Source: Fremontodendron californicum
Taxonomy: Eukaryota; Streptophyta; Magnoliopsida; Malvales; Malvaceae
Length of the DNA: 64,000 nucleotides
Assembly (NCBI GenBank): GCA_030761205.1
Contig: JAULJL010000024.1
Location: 21,384,126-21,448,125 of the forward strand
Reading direction: 5' to 3'
Made by a program: the position numbers and the translations under genes. Positions 47,252 to 55,615 of this stretch are shown in pieces. Numbering within the stretch: the stretch's first letter is position 1; every line of letters begins with the position of its first letter. The notes beneath the pieces were generated by a model. The model did not search any database, was not told the DNA's origin, and worked only from the letters and a program-made list of their open reading frames with translations.

Positions 47252-49336
47252 ATGGCTGACAATGAAAGTGTTCATGCTGAAGATGAGAACAGACAAGTAC
47301 GCACCATGCGTGACTACTTGCAACCAACTCGAAGCTCATCACCCTCTTGTTTTATTTTTCCTCTCAATGCAAACAACTTTCGTTTTAAACCAGGTATGAT
47401 AGCTTTGCTTCCAAATTTCCATGGGTTAGAATCGGAAAGTGCTTACTCGTTTCTAAAAGACTTCGAAGATGTATGTGTCACCTTTAATGACCAACAATGT
47501 ACAAATGAAATTGTCAAGCTAAAATTATTTCCTTTTTCTTTAAAAGATAAAGCAAAAATTTGGCTTCATAATTTAAAACCAAGGTCAATTGGCACATGGC
47601 AAGAATTACAAACTGAGTTTCTAAAGAAATTTTTCCCAGCACATAAAACTACTGCTTTGAAAAGACAGATTCAAAATTTCAATCAAAATCAAAATGAAGC
47701 ATTTTTTCAGTGCTGGGAGCGTTTTAAAGATTTGTTAAATTCTTGTCCACATCATGGTTTTGAAAAATGGCATCTTATTAGTTTCTTTTATGAAAGTTTA
47801 ACTCCCGAAACTAAACAATTTGTTGAAACAATGTGTAACGGTGAGTTTCTAGAAAAAGAACCTGAAGAAGCCTTTGACTACCTAGACCATTTGGCAGATA
47901 ACTCTCAAGCCTGGCACACAGATAATTCCTCTGAAAGTTTCACTAGATCTAATCTTGTTTCTAACAGAGGTAAATATCATTTTAGTCAAGAAGATGAGAT
48001 AAAAGCTAAAGTAGCTAATTTGGCTAGAAAGATTGAAGCCATGGAACTTAGAGAAGTAAAAGAAGTCAAAACGGTTAAAAATGAAGAAAGTTGTGGAATT
48101 TGTGAAATCATGGGACACCCCACTTCTGAATGTCCGAACATTCCCATTCTTAAAGAAGCGTTGCATGATCAAGTAAATTCCATAAACACATTTAAAAAGC
48201 CTTTTCCTTCTCCTTACTCTGAAACGTATAACCCTGAATGGAGAAATCATCCCAACTTCAGTTGGCGGAATAATAATCATGTTCAGGTACCACAATCTCA
48301 AAAGCCGGGCAACACTTTTTCCTATCAACCTTCACGTGTACAAACCTTGGAAGAGACATTGCAAGCATTCATGCAAACACAAGCAAATGTGAATAACCGG
48401 ACTTCACAGGACATCAATGAGATCAAAAACACCTTGTCCACATTGACAGCTTCATTACGCACTCAAGAAAAAGGTAAGTTTCCTGCTCAACCTCAGCCTA
48501 ACCCTTCTACTCAATGTCTTGTTTCTTGCTCCAATGAAACTCAACAGGAAAATGCCAGTTCTATCACAACTCTTCGAAGTGGAAAGGCAATTGACAAAAA
48601 CATTCCATCAAAAGACCAAGATCCTCCTTCCCCTCCGAAAAGTAATGGTAAGGATGATGGTAAGTCTGAACTTCTTGAAAATTTGGACAAAGAAAAAGGT
48701 ATGCATCCGGCTCCTTTTCCTCAAAGGTTGCAAACAATAAAGAATTTGAATCAAAATGCAGAAATTTATGAACTTTTCAAACAAGTTAAGATTAACATTC
48801 CTTTATTGGATGCAATCAAACAAGTTCCATCTTATGCTAAATTTTTGAAGGACATGTTCACAGTTAAAAGGAAACATAATGTACAAAAGAAAGCATTTCT
48901 GACGGAAAGTGTGAGCTCAATCATTCAGCACCTTACTCCACCAAAATTCAAAGATCCTGGATGTCCAACAATCTCATTCATCATTGGAAACACTAGAATA
49001 GAACGTGCATTGCTTGATCTTGGTGCTAGTGTTAATCTTTTGCCTTTTTCTGTTTATCAACAGTTAGGTTTAGGTGAACTCAAGGAAACACCTGTTACAC
49101 TTCAACTAGCTGATCGTTCTGTAAAAATTCCTCGAGGGATAGTTGAAGATGTTTTGGTTCAAATTGAAAATTTTTACTTCCCTGTTGATTTTATTGTTTT
49201 GGACACACATCCTGTTTCAAATCCAAATGTTCAAATTCCTGTTATATTAGGCCGTCCATTTCTTGCAACTTCTAATGCTCTGATAAATTGCAGGAATGGT
49301 ATGTTGAACATTTCTTTTGGAAATATGACTTTATAA
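47252..49336 (+). CDS. Athila-type gag and protease
   Basis: The open frame runs from 47159, but the ATG at 47252 (context ACCATGG, protein MADNESVHAEDENRQ) is the more likely start. Capsid words: LPNFHGLESESAYSFLKDFE, WLHNLKPRSIGTWQELQTEF, FEKWHLISFFYESLTPETKQ. A CCHC knuckle CGICEIMGHPTSEC lies about 280 residues from the start. The second half is low-complexity (Gln/Asn/Pro-rich), then the protease: RALLDLGASVNLLPFSVYQ, with DLGAS in place of the usual D-S/T-G, as is frequent in Athila proteins, and VILGRPFLATSNALINC. A TAA stop (49334) follows GNMTL; the frame continues unbroken afterwards. Gag would assemble particles, and protease would cut the polyprotein. Confidence 0.9.
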   Translation: MADNESVHAEDENRQVRTMRDYLQPTRSSSPSCFIFPLNANNFRFKPGMIALLPNFHGLESESAYSFLKDFEDVCVTFNDQQCTNEIVKLKLFPFSLKDKAKIWLHNLKPRSIGTWQELQTEFLKKFFPAHKTTALKRQIQNFNQNQNEAFFQCWERFKDLLNSCPHHGFEKWHLISFFYESLTPETKQFVETMCNGEFLEKEPEEAFDYLDHLADNSQAWHTDNSSESFTRSNLVSNRGKYHFSQEDEIKAKVANLARKIEAMELREVKEVKTVKNEESCGICEIMGHPTSECPNIPILKEALHDQVNSINTFKKPFPSPYSETYNPEWRNHPNFSWRNNNHVQVPQSQKPGNTFSYQPSRVQTLEETLQAFMQTQANVNNRTSQDINEIKNTLSTLTASLRTQEKGKFPAQPQPNPSTQCLVSCSNETQQENASSITTLRSGKAIDKNIPSKDQDPPSPPKSNGKDDGKSELLENLDKEKGMHPAPFPQRLQTIKNLNQNAEIYELFKQVKINIPLLDAIKQVPSYAKFLKDMFTVKRKHNVQKKAFLTESVSSIIQHLTPPKFKDPGCPTISFIIGNTRIERALLDLGASVNLLPFSVYQQLGLGELKETPVTLQLADRSVKIPRGIVEDVLVQIENFYFPVDFIVLDTHPVSNPNVQIPVILGRPFLATSNALINCRNGMLNISFGNMTL

Positions 49337-50035
49337 TTAAATGTGTTCAACATTTGCAAGCAACCTGGTGATGATTCAGAAGTACATGAAGTGGATTTCA
49401 TTGAAGAACTTGTTCATGAACATCTCACCACTACCACATTCCATGATCCTTTAGAAGCTTATTTAATTGAATGTGAGTTTGATAATGCTTTAGAAATTTC
49501 ACACACTGATTCTTTGTTAAATTCTTTTCAGGTTAAGCATTGTTGGAAACAAAAGTTTGAGGAACTTCCATCACTCACAAATGTCACTGTACCATCAACT
49601 ATTGAACCACCCAAGCTGGATTTAAAACCATTGCCATCCGAGCTAAAATATTCCTTTTTGGGTGAGAATGAAACTTTTCCAGTCATAAATGAACTTGAGG
49701 AACTCAGAAAAGATGCATATGAGAATTCTAAAATTCATAAAGAAAGAACTAAAGCCTTTCATGACAAGTTAATTTCAAGAAAAACATTTGATGTTGGGCA
49801 AAAAGTTCTACTTTATAATTCTAGACTTCACATATTTCCTGGTAAGTTGAGATCAAGATGGACTGGCCCATTTGTGGTTAAGCATGTGTATCATTATGGA
49901 GCAGTTGACATTGAGAATCCTCAAAATGGTAACGTATTCAAGGTAAATGGACAAAGACTCAAACTCTTTTTGGAAAATCATGTTACTCAAGAAGAGGTTG
50001 TTTTTCTTTCTGATCCTTGTTTTGAAAATAACTAG
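49337..50035 (+). CDS. pol remnant: pre-RT spacer fused to integrase C-terminus
   Basis: Same frame as gag-protease, directly after its stop (first Met at 49343: MFNICKQPGDDSE). The first part is the linker before reverse transcriptase (PPKLDLKPLPSELKYSFLGE, NETFPVI). At about 49688 it passes without a frame change into the integrase C-terminal region (NELEELRKDAYENSKIHKER, VGQKVLLYNSRLHIFPGKLR, RWTGPFVVKHVYHYGAVDI), ending at a stop after DPCFENN. The region between, normally about 1000 residues with reverse transcriptase, RNase H and the integrase zinc and DDE domains, is absent. It could be made only by readthrough of the TAA at 49334 or by internal initiation. Confidence 0.85.
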   Translation, partial: LNVFNICKQPGDDSEVHEVDFIEELVHEHLTTTTFHDPLEAYLIECEFDNALEISHTDSLLNSFQVKHCWKQKFEELPSLTNVTVPSTIEPPKLDLKPLPSELKYSFLGENETFPVINELEELRKDAYENSKIHKERTKAFHDKLISRKTFDVGQKVLLYNSRLHIFPGKLRSRWTGPFVVKHVYHYGAVDIENPQNGNVFKVNGQRLKLFLENHVTQEEVVFLSDPCFENN

Positions 50036-50205
50036 ATGTAAATATAATTTTTACTAATCTTCAAAAAAAAAAAAACATTTTTTTAACCCCGGTTAAATGG
50101 CGGATAACGGTACTCCGTGATTACTTAAGTCGGTTCCATCAGCTACCCACAAAACTGATATTGTATATAAATTTCTCTTTCAATTTCTTTTTCATTTTTT
50201 TTCAA

Positions 50206-50743
50206 GATGGATGATATTCTCACAAGATTGCAGAAATAATTTCCTCCTTTTCCTCGGAATATTTTACTGAAGCTTTACCAAGTTCGATTTGAAAGATTAA
50301 GAATGCTTATGCACAAAGGGATTCCTGAAGACATACGTTGGATAATTGAAGCCAAGGTACGTGAAGATGAATATCTTCCTGTTTTGCATTTACCAGGTAC
50401 AGGTAGAAGCACTTATGCAAAGAAGCGACGAGCAAAGCGCATGAGTTCAAATTGCCACAAGTGTGCACGATGGACGTGTAACGGTAAATGTCGTTCTATT
50501 GGGATTCCGTCCTCTAATCGAGATGATAAAATTGAATTCATTAAGGATGGACTGAGTAAGGAGAATTTGGGTAATATCCAACTTTCTCTTGAGACGCATC
50601 CTAGTGGAGACGTACAAAGAGAAATTCTTGATTTATGGTCGCAATTCCAAAGGGAATGGCAACATCTTGGGAATCTGATGTTAAAAGACCCTGTTTGCCA
50701 GCTTGTAAGAAAACTGGATGGGAAGCATATCCTCGACTCATAG
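50206..50743 (+). CDS. Additional ORF of unknown function, Cys-rich
   Basis: The first ATG (50206, after TTTTTTTCAAG) reads MDDILTRLQK then a TAA; the frame continues FPPFPRNILLKLYQVRFERL and is open from 50303 (MLMHKGIPEDIRWIIEAKVR) to 50743. It has a cluster CHKCARWTCNGKC (C-x2-C-x4-C-x3-C) with a basic stretch before it (KKRRAKRMS), suggesting a small metal- or nucleic-acid-binding module. Upstream is a short leader with a TATA-like TATATAAAT (50154-50162) at a distance suitable for its own transcript. It sits where Athila elements carry env-like or other extra ORFs. I do not recognise the family. It could be decayed, but the 146-codon frame is intact. Confidence 0.55.
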
Positions 50744-50749
50744 AAGGCG

Positions 50750-52774
50750 TTTAAGCCGTTTCTGGACGTAAAACCAGAGGAAGATGTGAGCCACAATCAC
50801 AACTACAATAAATGACTTCTCAGCTTTTGGTTTGATTTGCAATAATTTCATTTCGGTTTAATTCACTGTTGTTCGATTTGTGTAATTATTCTCGTATTTT
50901 TTGCATTGGACTTTTACGGTTGATTTTTCTTCTCTTTTTGATTTTCTTCCTGAAATCACGCAAAAATCTTTTGTTAGGTTAACATTTTCTTCTGACAGGT
51001 CAAATACACTTTCGGCAACATTATCTAACATTTTGTTTGTTGTGTCTCAGTTATAATAAGTGGTTAGCAACCTCTGCAGGTAATATCTCCTAAATTCTAC
51101 CTTTAAAATTTGACATTGGGGACAATGTCATATTTTAGTAGGGGGTAAGGGACATATTTTGCTAAAAAAAAAAAAAATTGTTGTGTTTTAAGACATTTAG
51201 AAGTATTCATTCTGAACAAGGTCTGAGTAAGGGAGACTTGAGACATACCTTGTCAGTTTGATTTAATCTTCTTCAAAAAAAAAAAAAAAAAAAACATGTT
51301 TAGACTTAGTGTGTTTTTTTAGTTACTTTCAATACTATAATGAGATATGAATTGCATAAGTCTAAAACAGATTTATTAGTGAGAAGATTTTCATGAGAAT
51401 TGAGCTTGATATCAACTTTTTTATGAGCCAATGTTAATATGATATGTTGATTGAGAAAGAAGCATGTTTAGACTTAATCTGACTTGTATAATCATCCTTG
51501 TGAGTTTTTGAGCCTATAATGATTGATGCATTATACAAATCAATCTAATTTCTTTCTTGAGTGCTCTTATGATTACATGATTCTCTAGAACTTGCTTTAA
51601 ACCGTTTGAGACTATATTGATACATGTGACAACATGAATATGACAGAGGCATTAGGATTATAACCAGAGCCAAACAGCCATCCATTATTAATGTTCTAAG
51701 AGGACATCCCCACTAGTGAGCCAATTTGAGCCTACATTAAATATGTTGTTTTATTGGTAACCACAACTTACACCTAGCCTAAATATACTTATATCCTTAC
51801 CCTTGTTCTAAAGATGGATTATATCTTTTGAGACATATTGCAAAAAAAACAAGGGATATTTTTAGTTGAAAATTTGGGTTAGAAACAAAAGATAAGTGTG
51901 GGGGAAGAAAAGAAAAGAAAAAGTCAAGAGAAAAAGAAAGGGATCATTGTTAAATACATTCCCATATTAAAAATAAAAAAAAATAAAAAAAAAAGAATCT
52001 TCTCTTGAACTTCTAGAAAAAGATGTTACAAAGTTGGTTAGAATGATGTAAAGGCTCAACATGAATATTTAGCCTATGTGACTATGTACTTGTAAAGAGT
52101 TTTGAGAAATTTATTTGTATGATCTTATTATGTCTCTAAACTCTATGAACTCTTTGGAACCTTTGTGATATCTTTATCCTTTTGTTCTTTAACCACATTA
52201 TAACCCTTTGGCCCCATTACAACCTTGAATAAAGACCTCTTGATTTATGAAGTTGTATGATCTAAATAGTGGAGAATAGGTTTACAAGCAAGCATATGGT
52301 AGAAGTGTTTTCATGAGATTGATTGAGTGTAAACACTTTACCACTACTTTAAAGAGTGAAAATCAAGAGAGTATCCCATGTGAGAAGTTGAGATTAAGTT
52401 TGAATATGCACTATTTTGATTGAAATATGTTATGTTAATATTGGCTTAACTCATTTATTTACATTCAAGCATGATTTTTTGTGAAATTCTTTGAGCTATT
52501 GATTAGTTTATAAGACTGGTCCAATGATTATCTCTAATTTATATTGGAAGGATTAGTTATAATTATTATTTTTAGTTTTTCTTATGTCTTCAATGTTTGT
52601 GGGTATCGTCCTAGTAAACCCTCACGAGACTAAACTCGTCCACTAGGGACACCTAGGGGTTTAAAGGCTTGTGTCACATGCTAAGTGCCACCGTGATTTC
52701 CTACGAAAATGGATTAGATTAGATTTTCTTATTTTATTTTTATTGAGTCGTTGCTAGGGACTAGCAACAATCTA
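50750..52774 (+). other. Non-coding 3' region of the Athila-type element
   Basis: About 2 kb without a coding frame. It contains GACATTGGGGACAATGTCAT (51113-51132), followed by AGTAGGGGGTAAGGG, and further on AAGTGTGGGGGAAGAAAAG (51894-51912). These G-rich tracts resemble the polypurine tract at the 3' LTR. A-runs occur at 50061, 51164, 51275 and 51970. Confidence 0.7.
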
Positions 52775-52786
52775 AGTGTGGGGGTG
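52775..52786 (+). other. Polypurine tract of the Athila-type element
   Basis: AGTGTGGGGGTG directly precedes the 3' LTR start TGATAACTCG. Confidence 0.8.
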
Positions 52787-54286
52787 TGATAACTCGTATA
52801 ATTATATAGTTTTTAGTTATGTTTTATTATTGTTTTGTGTCAAATACGAGTTATTATTGTTTAGTCTAATTGTGTTTATGATCTTTTATATTTTTATGTA
52901 ATTTGGTGTTTTTCACAAGTTTCTTTGAGTGATTTCAGATTACTAGAATTAAGGGCAAATCCAGTTCAGTTTCAGTTCCGACACCGTTTGCCATATCAGC
53001 TATATCTCGAGTTTCACTGAAGCAATAAGGCTGAAATTTGTAGCCCTGCAAAGCTAAGAGGCATATCTATCTTTTTCATGTTTTACACTTCTTGAAACGG
53101 AGTCGTTTTCCCTAGCGAAATCGACCATCAAGTTGGCTGATGTGCAATGACGTCTGTGCTGACCTGTTTTCGTATTTTGCCCATATCTTCTTATCCACAT
53201 CAGAAAATGAGCTGATTCCAACGGCTATGGATCCGTAACTGATAAGGGTATGTTTTTCTAGAAGACAATTTTATCAGATCGAGCCTCCAACATTGACAAA
53301 ATCGACCATCAAGCTGGCTGATCAGAATTGTCATACAATATGACGAAAATTGTTAGAAAAATGCACCCACCTATTGTACCTACCTTTGAAATTTGTAAAG
53401 CTTGTCTCTTGTCATTTAGCCCTCCAAAATGTGTATAAATAGAGGGCCTTGGATGAGTATTGGGATACATTATACATTGGTAGGATATTAGCCATTGTAA
53501 TAAAATTCTCTAAGTTTTCTTCTTTTTTCCTTTCTCTAGTTTTCTTTTTCTTTATTTACTTATGCTTCTTACATTTCTTTTCATTTTATTCATATCTAGT
53601 ATGTGTTGCTAATCATATTGTTGAGGTGATGAGGTGAAGCTTTTGGTAAATGCTAAGGTTAGTCTCTTAAACTTGAGCTAAAATGAATGATCATTTATAA
53701 ACATTAGCATAGATAATATTTTCTTTTGGTTTAAAATCATACTTGCAAAGTAGAGATCTTGATTCGTTATTGACAAGGAAAATGGCACAGTAAATGCTTG
53801 GTTTCATAACCTTGATTTGTTGTAGACATATACCTTGGCATAAGGAATGCTTGAACTCTTTTTATGAGTTTTGAGGACACCAAATGAACATAATATCATA
53901 TGCTATGGACGTTGGACAATTTGGACTGAATTGCTAAACCTTCCGATTGGAACCTCCCTTATGTGTGGATTTCAATTGTGTAATAAAACAAGATTAATCT
54001 TAGCATAACACCAAGAGTGGATTCTCTAACCTCAACATCTTTTCTTATTGTTTTTATATCTTGTTTAATTTCTTTTATTTTATTTTGTTTATTTTGTTCT
54101 CTAATATCTTGTTTATCTTGTTTTGTTGTTAATTCCCTAATATCTTGTTTACTTTATTTTTCTTATATATTTATAAACTTATACTTACTAATACGCTTCC
54201 CTGTGGTTCGACCTCGGACACCCGAGAATTTATTACTTGAACATAACCTGCACTTGGGTTTACAACTCTTAATTGAGTCTCCATCA
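52787..54286 (+). repeat. 3' LTR of the Athila-type element (1500 bp)
   Basis: Identical in length to the 5' LTR. Differences seen by eye: GGCTGAAATTTGTAGCCC for GGCTAAAATTTGTATCCC, CGTATTTTG for CATATTTTG, CAGAAAATG for CAGCAAATG, GATAAGGG for GATAGGGG, TTTCTTTTATTT for TTTCTTTAATTT. Confidence 0.96.
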
Positions 54287-54803
54287 TTAATCTCTGAAAC
54301 TCTTTTTCTATTTCCAGCTTTAATTTTGTATGAATTTGCAGCTTCAGTTCCTCTAATGTGACGTCTTCATCAACACGAAAACTTTTAGGACGTTCACAAT
54401 CAAAGGTAGCACCTTCGTCAGTATTATGAATTTCGCCATTATAGTAGACCAATGTGATCACTCTGTTGCTCATGTTGTTTAGTAATGAAACTAAGAAGGA
54501 TGAGAATGGAGGTATTATCACTCGGCAAAATAAAGAAGAAATAAAGAAGGATGAGAATGAGGAGGTATTAGTACTCAAAAAAAATCTGATTGAAAAACTA
54601 CTATAGGGGGTATTGTAAACCTTCATCAGTATTATGAATTTATAATGGTTCATTATGTTGTACTGGATGACAAATCCCATCCTTTGTACAGGATGGAATC
54701 TGATTCCCATTTTTCTAGCTAGGGTTAATTGATTGAAAAACTGATAACTCATTCAATGCAAAAACTGATGATAAATCCCATCCTTTGTACCGGACTGTCC
54801 AAT

Positions 54804-55225
54804 AGTCTCATCCATTGCTGAAGGAATCCAGTTCCAATATTTTATGCAGCATTTGATTGATTGGAAAATAGCTGAAACCTATCCCTAACCCTAAATCATT
54901 AGTCCCATCCATTGTAGAAGGAATCCAATTCCAATATTTTCTGCAGCATTTGATTGACTGAAAAATAGCTGAAACCTATCCCTAACGCTAAATCATTAGT
55001 CTCATCCATTGCAGAAGGAATCCAATTCTGTAGCATTTTATTGTCTGGAAAATAGCTGAAACCCTAACCCTAAATCTGGTCAATAGTCCCATCCATTGCA
55101 GAAGGAATCCAATTCCAATATTTTCTGCAGGATTTGATTCACTAAAAAATAGTTGAAACCCTAACCCTAAATCATTAGTCTCATCCATTGCAGAAGGAAT
55201 CCAATTCCAATATTTTCTACAGCAT
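54804..55225. repeat. ~95-bp tandem repeats with telo-box-like words
   Basis: Five copies, with AGTCYCATCCATTG starting at 54804, 54901, 54998, 55084 and 55177 (spacings 97, 97, 86, 93). Shared: GAAGGAATCCAATTCCAATA and AATAGCTGAAACC. Two units contain GAAACCCTAACCCTAAAT, which includes AAACCCTAA. The array lies upstream of the transposase start (minus strand) and inside the right inverted repeat of the MULE. Confidence 0.88.
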
Positions 55226-55615
55226 AAAATTAAAATAATAAATAAAATTTAATTTTATATAAAATTCAAATAAGAAATTAATTTAATTTTTATATAAAAT
55301 TTAAATAACAAATCAAATTTTAATTTATATAAAATTTAAATAAAAAAATCAAATTTTAATTTATATAAAATTTAAACAAGAAATACATTTTTTTAAAATA
55401 AAATTGTATTTTATATAAAATTTAAATAAGAAATAAATTTTTTATATAAAATTTTAATAAGAAATATTTTTTTTTATAATTTTAATAAGAAATAAAATTT
55501 TACTTTTTATAAAATTAAAATAATAAATTTATTTTATTTTTTTATAAAATTTCAATAAAAATTAAATTAAATTTTTTATAAAATTAAAAAATTAAATAAA
55601 TTATAAAAAAACCAA

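Larger units (their letters stand above)
45399..54286 (+). mobile_element. Young non-autonomous Athila-type Gypsy element
   Basis: LTRs 45399-46898 and 52787-54286 are both exactly 1500 bp. I count about six mismatches between them. The target duplication TTAAT is perfect (45394-45398, 54287-54291). Order: LTR, tRNA-Asp primer site, leader with hairpin repeats, gag-protease ORF, integrase C-terminus remnant, an extra ORF, about 2 kb of non-coding DNA, polypurine tract, LTR. Reverse transcriptase, RNase H and the integrase core are missing. The gag and DLGAS protease words point to the Athila lineage. Mobilisation must have used proteins from another element. Confidence 0.95.
42868..54473 (-). 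pseudogene. MURA-type MULE transposase gene, interrupted and mutated
   Basis: Minus strand. It starts at 54473 with a PB1-like N-terminus (MSNRVITLVYYNGEIHN, FRVDEDVTLEELKLQI, EIEKEFQRL), is cut by the Athila insertion (54286-45399), and resumes YRHPLSIGEGCVRYRTFP and DVRCIFYAHETFANVGLLEL (45390-45240). Then follow the MuDR DNA-binding region (LCVGLQFPTKEAVRSAIKHY, RVIEYEQTKYYAKC, RKYEGPHTC), the transposase domain with IVQIDGTLLYGKYKRTLLLA (first Asp) and LIYDRHEAI (second Asp), HMTTNLAESINSVLKG, a SWIM finger (CDCGKFQAQRFPCSHVVA) and a CCHC knuckle (CGLCRNEGHSRQKC) to the stop at 42868. Damage: TAA at about 45190, a frameshift near 44410, TGA in SVYYI-stop-HIAANF (about 43876), and a frame change near 43600. 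A ~97-bp intron follows VNMG (about 43711-43808). Confidence 0.9.
39555..55615. mobile_element. MULE carrying a PMD gene and MURA transposase, split by an Athila insertion
   Basis: AT-rich inverted repeats bracket the unit: left about 39555-39770, right about 55225-55615. Shared words after reverse-complementing: TTTTTAATTTTATAAAAAA, TTTATTTCTCATTAAAA versus TTTATTTCTTATTAAAA, and AATTTTATATAAAA. Inside lie a plant mobile domain gene (plus) and a Mutator transposase (minus), tail to tail. Removing the Athila element (45399-54291, including one TTAAT copy) leaves a unit of about 7.2 kb. Neither the exact outer termini nor a 9-bp target duplication was found. The association of PMD genes with MULEs is known from plant genomes. 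Confidence 0.75.
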
